DNA of 64,000 bases, from positions 164,712 to 228,711 of the forward strand of contig JARGPB010000005.1 in NCBI GenBank assembly GCA_029212905.1. The letters are read 5' to 3'. Positions 36,073-44,472 of this stretch are shown here, in pieces; position 1 is the stretch's first letter, and each line of letters opens with the position of its first letter. This stretch comes from Thalassovita sp. (GTDB taxonomy: Bacteria; Pseudomonadota; Alphaproteobacteria; Rhodobacterales; Rhodobacteraceae). The position numbers and the translations under genes were made by a program. A model generated the notes under the pieces. The model was given only the letters and a program-made list of their open reading frames with translations. It did not search any database and was not told the DNA's origin.

Positions 36073-36405
36073 TCAGCAGCTACAGGTCAGAGTATCCAAA
36101 ACAGGGCGGCACAGGTCGGGCTGACCACCACAGCAGTCTTCCATCAGAAATTCCAAAAGCCCGCGCAACCCCTCGAAATTGGCATAGTACCGGATCGATC
36201 GCCCCTCGCGTTCATTGCGCACCAGCCCGGCCTGAAACAGGACCGACAAGTTGGCGGACATCGTGTTCTGCTTCACCCCCAGGGCAGCAGCAACTTCGCC
36301 CGCTGCCATGCCTTTCGCTCCGGCCTTGACCAGCACGCGAAAGGCCTCGAGACGGGTTTCCTGCCCTAGGGCCGCGAAAGATTCGAGAGATTTTGAAACA
36401 TCCAT
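36073..36405 (-). CDS. arsR: Arsenic-responsive repressor ArsR
   Basis: 110-residue winged-helix ArsR/SmtB repressor. DNA-recognition helix AALGVKQNTMSANLSVLFQAG; likely As(III) ligands among C-terminal Cys 91, 92, 99, 108 and 110 (EDCCGGQPDLCRP and TCSC). First gene of the operon. The start codon lies inside a 34-base inverted repeat, so the repressor probably binds across its own start. No ribosome binding site is visible before the ATG, hinting at a leaderless message. Confidence 0.94.
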   Translation of the reverse strand: MDVSKSLESFAALGQETRLEAFRVLVKAGAKGMAAGEVAAALGVKQNTMSANLSVLFQAGLVRNEREGRSIRYYANFEGLRGLLEFLMEDCCGGQPDLCRPVLDTLTCSC

Positions 36406-36428
36406 ATTTCATGAATTATGGATGTTTC
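36395..36428. promoter_or_regulatory. ArsR operator overlapping the arsR start codon
   Basis: Perfect 12-bp arms GAAACATCCATA (36395-36406) and TATGGATGTTTC (36417-36428), with a nearly symmetrical centre TTTCATGAAT. On the minus strand a possible promoter TTGCTT, 18 bases, CATAAT overlaps it, which would put the transcript start within a few bases of the ATG at 36405. Confidence 0.75.
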
Positions 36429-36488
36429 AGAGACTGGCAAGCAAAAACAGCCCGCCGTTACAAAAGCTTCACGCAGACACGCCGCGTA

Positions 36489-36899
36489 TCACGGCATTTC
36501 CTGAGAATGAGGCAGATCACCATGCAGAATGTCCCACGGCTGAGCGCTTTTGACATAGATTTCGCGACTGGGGGCATACCAGCTGGGATCGTCCAGGCTG
36601 CCTGCGTAGAACACCATCGCCGTCGCGTTTGCCCCGTTGATCATGAACAGGGGCGAACCACACTCGCCGCAAAACCCGCGACGCATGGGGTGCCCACGGT
36701 CGGCGGCGCGCTCGAACCATTTGGGAGTGCCTTTTTCCAGCACAAAGTCGCTCTCTTTCACCAGAACTGCGGGGAAATACGCGCTGCCTGTGGCCTGCTG
36801 GCAATCCCGACAGTGGCAATTCCCCATGTAGCGCGCGGGCCCATTTGAACGGTATCGGATCGCGCCACAGGCGCAGCCTCCGGTGAATGTGTCGGGCAT
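36489..36899 (-). CDS. GFA / CENP-V-like zinc protein
   Basis: 136-residue GFA-family protein, second copy in the window and only distantly similar to the one at 19627. Zinc motifs CACGAI, NCHCRDCQQATGSAY and FCGECGSPLF are intact. Start MPDTFTGG at 36899 is chosen because GGAGG lies 8 bases upstream, which rules out the ATG at 36914. Divergent partners: none; arsR lies downstream on the same strand but has its own operator. Function unproven; formaldehyde or glutathione adduct handling is only suggested by the family name. Confidence 0.88.
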   Translation of the reverse strand: MPDTFTGGCACGAIRYRSNGPARYMGNCHCRDCQQATGSAYFPAVLVKESDFVLEKGTPKWFERAADRGHPMRRGFCGECGSPLFMINGANATAMVFYAGSLDDPSWYAPSREIYVKSAQPWDILHGDLPHSQEMP

Positions 36900-36970
36900 T
36901 TCGCGTCCTCCCATGCGTCTGCTGGGGTCAGGTTAATGCCATCCCCCTGTTCGGACAAGCCCCGCGCGGA

Positions 36971-37348
36971 TCACATGCTTTCGACGCAATGACGTCTGAA
37001 AGCGCGTTTGAGCATATCGAGCTCTTCGCGTAGCAGGGTAATTTCCGCACGGATATCATCCCCCATCGCCTCGCCTGCTAGGATCGAGAAACTCTCAAGA
37101 TCTTCGCCCGAAGCCTTGTCGCGGATCAGGAATGTCTGCACCCCATCCGAGAGCGCCTCAACCGGGATCGGGACGCGCACGACCCAATGGCCGTTTTCAC
37201 GATCCTCGGTCACCTCCAGGCCCAGGACGGGTTCGTTCAGATGTGTGACTTCCAGTTCCGGCTGAAGATTGTCCATCGAAGAGGACGTCAGAAATCCCTC
37301 CCAGATGCCTTCGAACAGGCGGGTTTTGGTCAGTTTGAGGTCGCTCAT
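36971..37348 (-). CDS. Conserved hypothetical protein
   Basis: 125-residue acidic protein I cannot place in a named family. A beta-rich middle (LEVTEDRENGHWVVRVPIPVE, FLIRDKASG) is followed by a C-terminal helix (EITLLREELDMLKRAFRRHC) that could form a coiled coil. No signal peptide. It follows the 257-residue gene by 10 bases and is probably co-transcribed with it. Confidence 0.75.
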   Translation of the reverse strand: MSDLKLTKTRLFEGIWEGFLTSSSMDNLQPELEVTHLNEPVLGLEVTEDRENGHWVVRVPIPVEALSDGVQTFLIRDKASGEDLESFSILAGEAMGDDIRAEITLLREELDMLKRAFRRHCVESM

Positions 37349-37358
37349 TTCGGTCCTC

Positions 37359-38132
37359 TTACAGGTCTGCGCGGGGACGACGGCTAAAGGTCAGATCGCG
37401 GATCGTCACCTGGTTCATTTCCGGGCCTTCGAAAATCAGGTCGATCCAGGCTTTCTCGATCCGTTTTTCGTTCAGCCGACTATAGGCCAGATCGAATTCG
37501 ACCATGATTTCCTCTTCGTGCAAGGGCAATTCGCGCACGAACTGCTCAGTATTCGGACCATGACGAATGTTGAGGCGGGCGAAAATCTCCAGCGGTTTTT
37601 CCATCTCGACGATGGTGTCCATGCGGATCAGGTGCCGCTTTTGCAGGCCCTGCACGGCCTCGGGCGGTAAATCCACAACCAGTGAAAGAAAAGAGCCGTC
37701 GAATTTAAACACGTCAATCCGCAGCCCATAAGGCGCAAGGTCGGATTCACGGTGGTTGCGCAGTTGGCGCAGGGTTAGCTCGGAAAAATGGCAATCATGA
37801 AAAAGTGTCGCCTCGTCCCCCAGTTTGCGGCCATTCTGAACCGAGGACATCCCTGGCGTGGGCAGTGCGGCGCGCCACAGTTCAGGACGCCACGCCCAGT
37901 CCGAGCCGTGCGGCTTGCGGAAAGCCGTATTCCCGATCAACGGCAGCGCGAGACGGTTGTCAGCCTCGTGGATCAGTCCATCCAGATGAATGCGCAGCTC
38001 TTGCGCCATGCTGCGCTGTCGGCGCAATCGGCGCAGACCGGCAGTCCCCGCCTGACGCGCCAGAGCCGCCCAATGGCGGACGACCCGCCGATGAGCAAGA
38101 ACGTTCAGAATACGACGGTTGATCAATGACAT
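37359..38132 (-). CDS. Hypothetical protein, DUF6478-like
   Basis: 257-residue protein of a family found mainly in Rhodobacteraceae (I believe DUF6478). Basic N-terminus (RRILNVLAHRRVVRHWAALARQA), then WAWRPELWRAALPTPGMSSV and a beta-rich C-terminal half with SFLSLVVDLP and VEFDLAYSRLNEKRIEKAWIDLIFE. No catalytic motif or membrane segment is visible. It leads a two-gene unit with the hypothetical gene at 36971. Confidence 0.78.
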   Translation of the reverse strand: MSLINRRILNVLAHRRVVRHWAALARQAGTAGLRRLRRQRSMAQELRIHLDGLIHEADNRLALPLIGNTAFRKPHGSDWAWRPELWRAALPTPGMSSVQNGRKLGDEATLFHDCHFSELTLRQLRNHRESDLAPYGLRIDVFKFDGSFLSLVVDLPPEAVQGLQKRHLIRMDTIVEMEKPLEIFARLNIRHGPNTEQFVRELPLHEEEIMVEFDLAYSRLNEKRIEKAWIDLIFEGPEMNQVTIRDLTFSRRPRADL

Positions 38133-38258
38133 GCGATCCAGCCCGAGGCTCTGCCCCTTTTCTCTTGGTGATCCCTAATATGGGATGTTCAGTTAATGAA
38201 GTATACGCCGAAACGGGATTTTTCGATCATTGTTCAGCGCAATGAGCCCGCGGGGCCA

Positions 38259-38831
38259 TTAGCGCGCATTGTGTGAACGGATGCCACGCGCCAGGGCATT
38301 CAGCAATGCCTTGCCTTTTGGGCCGGGCATGCTGCTGTCGCCATAAACGGCCATGGTCAGCAACACCCCATTCAGCCGCATCGCCCCACGCCAGTGACGC
38401 GGCGCAACACCCTCGGGAACCAGCGCAGCATTTTCGACCTGCACAAGGGTCAGCCCGTTTTGCTCGCTCCGGGACAGCACTTCGCCGTCGCCCAGCACAT
38501 GGGCAATATCCGCAGTTTCTGTTGCGCCTTCCTTTGGGAGCACCACCGACACGGTCATGATTGCAGGGGCGACAAGTGTCCCGCTTGGCAACCCCATCAG
38601 CCCATCGCAGCCCGCAATAAGGACAAACCCGGCCCGAGACTGGTCCCGCAGACTGGCCTGGTCCACGCAATACCCGGCAGGGGCAGGAATAACCACGCGC
38701 CCGTCCAGTAAGAAAGCCTGACGAGGTGGGGGCGCGTCCTGCACGGTGTCCTTGTCCGCACCCGAGGGCAAACAGCCCGACAAAATCAGCACCACCACAA
38801 GGGCACACGCCCCGCGCAAATATGTCTCCAC
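38259..38831 (-). CDS. Putative lipoprotein
   Basis: About 190-residue secreted protein with a lipobox: CALVVVLILSGC, so the mature protein probably begins at the Cys as an acylated lipoprotein. The frame is open to an ATG at 38906, but residues before the signal peptide are not signal-like. The GTG at 38831 or, better placed behind GGAG, a TTG at 38819 is the likely start. The rest (GTLVAPAIMTVSVVL, MRLNGVLLTMAVYGD) matches nothing I can name. Confidence 0.7.
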   Translation of the reverse strand: METYLRGACALVVVLILSGCLPSGADKDTVQDAPPPRQAFLLDGRVVIPAPAGYCVDQASLRDQSRAGFVLIAGCDGLMGLPSGTLVAPAIMTVSVVLPKEGATETADIAHVLGDGEVLSRSEQNGLTLVQVENAALVPEGVAPRHWRGAMRLNGVLLTMAVYGDSSMPGPKGKALLNALARGIRSHNAR

Positions 38832-39015
38832 TCTTCGGATGGGACAGCCCTCCTGATCGCTCGCCAAACCGCAATACCGAAGCAATCCCCACCACACAAG
38901 AGACAAGACACAAGCCGCGCGTGCCCCCTGTCACACCCCGAAAAACCCAGCTAAACATATACAAACCGGCACCCAAGCGGCGCCATGCCCGCAACTTGTT
39001 TTTGGTCCCGCCCGA

Positions 39016-39909
39016 ATGTCTGACGTCTATGCCCCCCACCAGATATTCCTCGCGCCTGCGCGGGCACGGGCCGAGCTGTGGCGCCTCGCAGTCGGCATTC
39101 TGATGGGCGCCGCAATCTTTATCGGACTACAAAGCGCCTCGGTTGCGATTCTGAACGTGCTGTTGCCCCCTGACGATCTGATGACCCTGGAGACCGAAAT
39201 GGCGCTGGGGAACACCCAGATGGGCGGCGTTCTGCTTCTGGGGCGATTTATCCTGCTGATCATCGCGCTGTCCGCAGTGGTTCATCAGCTCCATGGGCGC
39301 AATCCCCTGACCTTGCTTGGGCCACTACCGCTGGCGAAAACACAGTTCCTGCGCGTGCTGGCCGCTGTGTCAGCTTTGCTCGTGGTGATTTGGATTCTGC
39401 CCCCGTCCGAAACCATTTTTCCGATCAGCCCGAACGTCCCGTTTTTTGATTGGTTGCGGTTCTTGCCGTTGGCCCTGATTGCGCTTCTGATCCAGGTCGG
39501 CGCAGAAGAGCTTCTGCTGCGGGGGTATCTGCAACAACAGTTGGGGGCACGATTTCGCCATCCGCTGGTGTGGATGGTGCTGCCGTCGATTTTGTTTGGG
39601 CTACTGCACTACCAACCGGACATGCCAAGTATCGCTTGGGTCTCCGTTGGTTGGGCAACGATTTTCGGGCTCGTCGCTGCGGATTTAACCGCCCGATCCG
39701 GGACATTGGGCCCGGCCATTGCGCTCCATCTGGCAAACAATGCAGTGGCAATCCTGTTCGTATCATCCGAGGACTTCCTGACCGGGCTGGCCCTGTACCG
39801 GATGCCCGTGGCACTGGATGATCCCGCGCAGCTGTGGCCGTATCTGCTGATTGATTTGGCTATCATGGCGGTGTCGTGGCTGGTCGCCAGATTGGCGCTT
39901 AGATGCTAG
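39016..39909 (+). CDS. CPBP family intramembrane metalloprotease (copy 1)
   Basis: 297-residue membrane protein with about eight helices and the CPBP (Abi/Rce1-like) motifs: EELLLRG, FGLLHY and HLANN. These Glu, Arg and His residues are the predicted metal-protease centre. Bacterial members process peptides or act in immunity and envelope maintenance; the substrate here is unknown. The next gene is a paralog that overlaps its end by 7 bases. Confidence 0.88.
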   Translation: MSDVYAPHQIFLAPARARAELWRLAVGILMGAAIFIGLQSASVAILNVLLPPDDLMTLETEMALGNTQMGGVLLLGRFILLIIALSAVVHQLHGRNPLTLLGPLPLAKTQFLRVLAAVSALLVVIWILPPSETIFPISPNVPFFDWLRFLPLALIALLIQVGAEELLLRGYLQQQLGARFRHPLVWMVLPSILFGLLHYQPDMPSIAWVSVGWATIFGLVAADLTARSGTLGPAIALHLANNAVAILFVSSEDFLTGLALYRMPVALDDPAQLWPYLLIDLAIMAVSWLVARLALRC

Positions 39910-40814
39910 GCCGCTACGCCCCTCATGCCGGGTTCACCGCCCCGGCCCGCACGACGCCCGAGCTGCCGCGTCTGCTGCTGGGGATTCTGTTGATCGAAAC
40001 ATTGTATGCGGCGGGCATGTCCCTGACGGATGCATCTCTGGCGCTGTTGCCGCCCGACTGGAGCGATGGCTACTATGACGGCACGACGCGTCTGGGGTTG
40101 ATCGTCCAGCTGTTCAGTTTTGTTTTGTTGGCCGGAGCGGTGATCCTGACCGCTCAGTTGATGAACAAACGTGGCGTGATCAGCCTGTGGGGGCGGGGAC
40201 CGGAATCGCTCAGGCAGATGCGCCTGGTCACGATCGCCGTACTGGCCCTGTTCCTGGCAACCGAGCTGCTCCCGCCATATTGGAGCACCGACGGCATGGA
40301 GGTCGCCGGGCTTGGGAGTTGGGTAGCGCTGCTTCCTGTCTCGGTCGCGGCGCTGACGATGCAAATTGGCGCCGAAGAGCTGTTTTATCGCGGATATGTC
40401 CAGCAACAGATCGCCGCGCGCTTTGACAGCCCGTGGATCTGGCTGACGGTGCCGAACCTGCTCTTTGCCTATGCTCATTGGGACGCCGACGCCGCTCTGA
40501 CCGAGTCGACGCAATACGTGGTCTGGGCGTTCCTCTTTGGCGTGGCAGCATCCGATCTGACGGCGCGCACCGGATCGTTGGGGGCTGCTTGCGGGTTTCA
40601 TCTGGCCAACAATATCTACGCCTTCATGTTTTTTGGCGACGCCAATGCCAATGACCGGGGGCTGGCGTTATTCCTGTTCCGATCCAATGGTTCCGTTGAT
40701 CCCGTAGATGTGGCCGAGTTCGCCCCCGATACCTGGCTCTCGCCTGCCTTTGTGTATGAACTCAGCCTCGTGCTGTTGATGTGGCTTGCTGCGCGGCTGG
40801 TGCTGCGGCGCTGA
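39903..40814 (+). CDS. CPBP family intramembrane metalloprotease (copy 2)
   Basis: 303-residue paralog of the preceding gene, with the same layout: APARTTPELPRLLLGIL at the N-terminus mirrors the first copy, then EELFYRG, YAHWD, SDLTARTGSLG and HLANN. All proposed catalytic residues are present, so both copies may be active. The ATG lies inside the end of copy 1. accD follows 64 bases downstream. Confidence 0.88.
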   Translation: MLGRYAPHAGFTAPARTTPELPRLLLGILLIETLYAAGMSLTDASLALLPPDWSDGYYDGTTRLGLIVQLFSFVLLAGAVILTAQLMNKRGVISLWGRGPESLRQMRLVTIAVLALFLATELLPPYWSTDGMEVAGLGSWVALLPVSVAALTMQIGAEELFYRGYVQQQIAARFDSPWIWLTVPNLLFAYAHWDADAALTESTQYVVWAFLFGVAASDLTARTGSLGAACGFHLANNIYAFMFFGDANANDRGLALFLFRSNGSVDPVDVAEFAPDTWLSPAFVYELSLVLLMWLAARLVLRR

Positions 40815-40878
40815 TTGCATTTCCCTTGCGTCCGCCTTATCTGAGACAGCAACACCGGCAAACAGGGGCCCCTCTGGC

Positions 40879-41811
40879 ATGAACTGGATCACCAACTACG
40901 TCCGCCCGCGCATCAATTCGATCTTCTCGCGTCGAGAAGTTCCCGAAAACCTTTGGACCAAGTGCCCCGAATGCGGCACGATGCTGTTCCATCGGGAACT
41001 GTCGGACAACCTGAATGTCTGCACCAACTGCGACCACCACATGGCAATCACACCGCGTGAACGGTTCCATGCCCTGTTCGACGGCGGCATCTTTGTCGAG
41101 GTCGCGGTCCCCGACCCCACCACCGACCCTCTGCATTTCCGCGATCAGAAGAAATACCCCGACCGCATGAAGGCCGCGCAAAAGAAGACCGGCGAAAAAG
41201 AGGCCATGCTGGTCGGTCTTGGTGAAATCGGGCGCACCCCTATCGTGGCGGCGTGCCAGGATTTCAGCTTTATGGGCGGGTCCATGGGGATGTATGTGGG
41301 CAATGCGATCATCGCCGCCGCAGAAAAAGCGGTTGAACTGAACCGTCCGCTGATCCTGTTTTCCGCGGCTGGTGGCGCACGGATGCAAGAGGGCATCCTG
41401 TCCCTGATGCAGATGCCGCGCACCACTGTGGCCGTGCAGATGCTAAAAGAGGCAAACCTACCCTATATCGTTGTGCTGACCCACCCCACCACTGGGGGCG
41501 TCACCGCGTCATATGCGATGCTGGGTGACGTGCAGATCGCCGAGCCGAACGCGCTGATCTGTTTTGCCGGGCCGCGCGTGATCGAACAAACCATCCGCGA
41601 AAAACTGCCCGAGGGATTTCAGCGCGCCGAATACTTGCTGGATCACGGGATGTTGGACCGTGTGACACCGCGCCCGCAGATGCGGGACGAGCTGATCACG
41701 ATCACGCGGATGCTTCTGGGGCTGTCCCCGGCGATCGCTGCCGACCTGCCCGCCCCCGAGGAGGCAGCACCGGACGCCCCGGACGAGCAACCCGCCGACA
41801 CTTCAAAATGA
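40879..41811 (+). CDS. accD: Acetyl-CoA carboxylase carboxyltransferase beta subunit
   Basis: 310-residue beta subunit that, with AccA, moves the carboxyl group from biotin to acetyl-CoA in fatty acid synthesis. The N-terminal zinc ribbon has Cys 29, 32, 48 and 51 (CPECGTML, CTNCDHH), followed by the crotonase-fold core (FSAAGGARMQEGI, PTTGGVTASYAMLGD). It starts at 40879; the 31 codons upstream to 40786 are not family-like. The C-terminus ends in a Pro/Ala/Glu-rich tail. folC follows with a 4-base overlap, a common pairing. Confidence 0.95.
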   Translation: MNWITNYVRPRINSIFSRREVPENLWTKCPECGTMLFHRELSDNLNVCTNCDHHMAITPRERFHALFDGGIFVEVAVPDPTTDPLHFRDQKKYPDRMKAAQKKTGEKEAMLVGLGEIGRTPIVAACQDFSFMGGSMGMYVGNAIIAAAEKAVELNRPLILFSAAGGARMQEGILSLMQMPRTTVAVQMLKEANLPYIVVLTHPTTGGVTASYAMLGDVQIAEPNALICFAGPRVIEQTIREKLPEGFQRAEYLLDHGMLDRVTPRPQMRDELITITRMLLGLSPAIAADLPAPEEAAPDAPDEQPADTSK

Positions 41812-43082
41812 GCGCGCAAAATTCGGACCTCATCCTGCAACGGATGATGGCCCTGCACCCCAAAGTCATCGACCTGACCTTGGACAGAATGTGGCGTCTG
41901 CTGCACGCCCTGAATGATCCCCAGGACAGCCTGCCGCCGGTGATCCATATCGCGGGCACGAATGGCAAAGGCTCGACCCAGGCGATGATCCGCGCGGGTC
42001 TGGAATCCGCTGGCAAGGCCGTTCACGCCTATACGTCGCCGCATCTGGCGCGGTTCCACGAGCGCATCCGCCTAGCCGGAGACCTGATTTCTGAACCCCA
42101 TCTGACCCAGATGCTGGACGAATGTTACGCAGCAAATGGTGGCGAAACGATCACCTATTTCGAGATCACCACCTGTGCCGCCCTGCTGGCCTTTGCCCGC
42201 ACCCCCGCCGATTTTACTCTGCTAGAGGTCGGCCTGGGTGGTCGGCTGGACGCAACCAATGTAATCGACAGCCCTGCTCTGACAATCATTACGCCCGTGT
42301 CGATCGACCACGAACAGTTTCTGGGCGATACCCTGGCGAAAATCGCCGGTGAAAAGGCTGGGATCATCAAGCGCGGCGTGCCCTGTGTCATTGGCCCTCA
42401 GCCGGACGAGGCCATGGATGTAATCGAGGCCACCGCCCAGCGGCTGGGCGCTCCGCTGATCGCCTACGGGCAGCACTGGCACGTCTCTCAGGAACGCGAC
42501 CGCCTGATCTATCAGGACGAAACCGGATTGCTGGACCTGCCCCTGCCCAACCTGCCCGGCGCGCATCAATTGCAAAACGCCGGGGCCGCCATTGCCGCGC
42601 TGCGCCATCTGGGGTTCGGCGAGAGTGCAGCCGAAGCGGCCATGACCAAAACGCATTGGCCCGCCCGGATGCAACGCCTGCAACGCGGTCCCCTGATCGA
42701 CGCCGCGCCGAAAGCCGAGCTATGGTTGGACGGAGGCCATAACGCAGCCGCAGGCCAGGCCCTTGCCGCCCACATGGCACAACTACCGAACCGCCCGACC
42801 CATTTGATTTGCGGGATGCTGAACACCAAGGATATTTCCGGCTACCTGTCCCCGATGGCCCCGCATGTGGCCCATTTGACGGCCGTGTCGATCCCCGGTG
42901 AGGCCGCGACCTTGCCCGCTGACACCACCGCCGAAGCCGCGCGTGCCGTCGGAATGTCAACAAGCACCGCAAACAACGTTCTGGAAGCAATCACGACAAT
43001 CACCCAGTCAGACCCGTCAGCCCGCATCCTGATCTGTGGCTCTCTGTACCTGGCTGGGGCAGTTCTGCGCGAAAACGGATAA
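41808..43082 (+). CDS. folC: Dihydrofolate synthase / folylpolyglutamate synthase
   Basis: 424-residue Mur-ligase-fold enzyme that adds glutamate to dihydropteroate and folates. P-loop IAGTNGKGST, Omega-loop YTSPHLARFHERIRL, VEVGLGGRLDATN-type block (LLEVGLGGRLDATNV), ITPVSIDHEQFLGDT and DGGHNAAAG. Its ATG overlaps the accD stop. After its stop comes a short region with four GANTC sites and a probable small RNA. Confidence 0.95.
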   Translation: MSAQNSDLILQRMMALHPKVIDLTLDRMWRLLHALNDPQDSLPPVIHIAGTNGKGSTQAMIRAGLESAGKAVHAYTSPHLARFHERIRLAGDLISEPHLTQMLDECYAANGGETITYFEITTCAALLAFARTPADFTLLEVGLGGRLDATNVIDSPALTIITPVSIDHEQFLGDTLAKIAGEKAGIIKRGVPCVIGPQPDEAMDVIEATAQRLGAPLIAYGQHWHVSQERDRLIYQDETGLLDLPLPNLPGAHQLQNAGAAIAALRHLGFGESAAEAAMTKTHWPARMQRLQRGPLIDAAPKAELWLDGGHNAAAGQALAAHMAQLPNRPTHLICGMLNTKDISGYLSPMAPHVAHLTAVSIPGEAATLPADTTAEAARAVGMSTSTANNVLEAITTITQSDPSARILICGSLYLAGAVLRENG

Positions 43083-43119
43083 TTTCGAATCGTTTCTCGC
43101 AGAAGCGAATCACAAGCTG

Positions 43120-43149
43120 TTGACTGATTCGTTCCGATTCGCCTATGGT
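43120..43149 (+). promoter_or_regulatory. Promoter with GANTC sites in the spacer
   Basis: TTGACT (43120-43125), 18-base spacer, TATGGT (43144-43149). Four GANTC (CcrM methylation) sites lie at 43087, 43107, 43126 and 43136; the last two are inside the spacer. Promoters with GANTC between -35 and -10 are typical targets of the GcrA cell-cycle regulator in Caulobacter. Its use here is inference. Confidence 0.5.
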
Positions 43150-43155
43150 CGAGCC

Positions 43156-43271
43156 AAGGCATTCGTTGGTGGCACCCCACCAAACCGTTGAACACCCTAC
43201 GTGGGTCGATCCGGTGCGACAGGTTTACAGGCAGGTAAAGAAGAGGGGCCGACCCAACGGCCCCCTTTTTT
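43156..43271 (+). ncRNA. Candidate small RNA with its own promoter and terminator
   Basis: About 115 bases between folC and zapE. They start just after the TTGACT/TATGGT promoter, contain a perfect 7-bp stem TTGGTGG/CCACCAA with loop CACC (43166-43183) and end in a strong terminator. An open frame from 43145 (61 codons) starts in the -10 box and runs through the terminator, so it is unlikely to be translated from this promoter. No known RNA family is recognised. Confidence 0.5.
43245..43271 (+). terminator. Rho-independent terminator
   Basis: GGGGCCG (43245-43251), 6-base loop, CGGCCCC (43258-43264), then C and six T. It ends the candidate small RNA or folC read-through and lies 18 bases before the zapE stop on the opposite strand. 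Confidence 0.85.
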
Positions 43272-43288
43272 CGTTTAAAGGCAGGGTG

Positions 43289-44350
43289 TTATCCCTCTGC
43301 GCCCCAGTCTTCGGATTGCATTTCGCGTAAACGGCTGGCGGTGCGTTCGAATTCAAACACGCCTTCACCCTCGATATACAGGCTTTCGGGTTCATCCGCC
43401 GCCGAGCAAATCAAACGCACTTTTGCCTCGTACAGTGCATCAATCAGGGTCACGAATCGCTTTGCCTCGTTGAAATTGGTGCGGCCCAGACGCGGAATAT
43501 CCTCGAGAATCAAAACTTTGACAGCGTCAGCCACAGCAAGATAGTCGCCCGGCCCCAGCATTTTGCCACACAGATCAAAGAAGCTGGCACGCGCCACACC
43601 ATTGCGAAATGCAGGAAGCGTGACCTCGCGCCCCTTGACCGTCAGCACCAGCGGCGTCGCATCGCCACCCGACAGGTGCTCCCACATCTCGCGGATGCTT
43701 TGGCGCGACGCATCGTTGATTGGCGTAAAGTAAACCGGAGCACCAGACAAACGATCCTGCCGATAATCGCGCGGGCTGATCATTTCCCAGACCACCATCT
43801 GATCCTTGATGATCTCGATGAAGGGCAGGAACAACTGGCGGTTCAGGCCATTCTTATACAGATCGTCCGGCACCCGGTTCGAGGTCGTCACCACGACCAC
43901 GCCTTTGGCGAACAGGATCTCGAACAGGCGTCCGACGATCATCGCGTCAGTGATATCGGTGATCTGCATCTCGTCAAAGGCCAACACACGCACCTTGCTG
44001 GCCACATCATTGGCGACCGGGGCCAGCGCGTCCTCGACCCCGTTCTGACGGGAAACATGCATCGCCGCATGAATTTCCTGCATGAAAGCATGGAAATGAA
44101 CGCGGCGCGCAGGGACGTCCAACTGTTCGACAAACATGTCCATCAGCATGGATTTCCCACGCCCAACCCCACCCCACAGGTACAAGCCTTTGGGCGGCGG
44201 CGGAGCCTTGCGGAAAAGACCCTTCTTTGCGGGCTTGGACACCTCGGTGCAGATGCGGTCAAGTTCCGGCAAAACGGCCGCTTGCGCTTCGTCAGCATGC
44301 AAAGAGCCATCGGCCACGCGGCGGTAATATGTATCGTGAATACGCGTCAT
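43289..44350 (-). CDS. zapE: Cell division protein ZapE / AFG1-like ATPase
   Basis: 353-residue P-loop ATPase of the AFG1/ZapE family. Walker A GGVGRGKSML, Walker B LAFDEMQITD, and family blocks FHAFMQEIHAAMH, TTSNRVPDDLYKNGLNRQ and FIEIIKD. In E. coli ZapE binds FtsZ at the constriction site late in division; the mitochondrial relative takes part in protein quality control. The start MTRIHDTYYRR at 44350 is preferred over ATG 44362 or the frame to 44410, because family proteins begin close to this point. Confidence 0.93.
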   Translation of the reverse strand: MTRIHDTYYRRVADGSLHADEAQAAVLPELDRICTEVSKPAKKGLFRKAPPPPKGLYLWGGVGRGKSMLMDMFVEQLDVPARRVHFHAFMQEIHAAMHVSRQNGVEDALAPVANDVASKVRVLAFDEMQITDITDAMIVGRLFEILFAKGVVVVTTSNRVPDDLYKNGLNRQLFLPFIEIIKDQMVVWEMISPRDYRQDRLSGAPVYFTPINDASRQSIREMWEHLSGGDATPLVLTVKGREVTLPAFRNGVARASFFDLCGKMLGPGDYLAVADAVKVLILEDIPRLGRTNFNEAKRFVTLIDALYEAKVRLICSAADEPESLYIEGEGVFEFERTASRLREMQSEDWGAEG

Positions 44351-44472
44351 GGCGCATCGCATAGCGCGGGCCGCGCGGTTTGTCACGAAAAGTGATGCTG
44401 CACTGCACAAATCCCGAATTGACCACGCGTTTAATTGTCATACATTCGCAGCGCGCAACAGGAGAACCCATC

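Noticed and set aside
38227..39039. 270-codon minus-strand ORF overlapping the lipoprotein gene
   Set aside because: The overlapping frame with a lipobox and a hydrophobic signal is the better gene; the longer frame is Arg/Cys/Gly-rich and has no start signal.
43145..43330. 61-codon ORF downstream of folC
   Set aside because: It starts in the -10 box of the likely promoter and passes through a strong terminator, so I prefer a small RNA. It would need reconsideration if the frame proves conserved.
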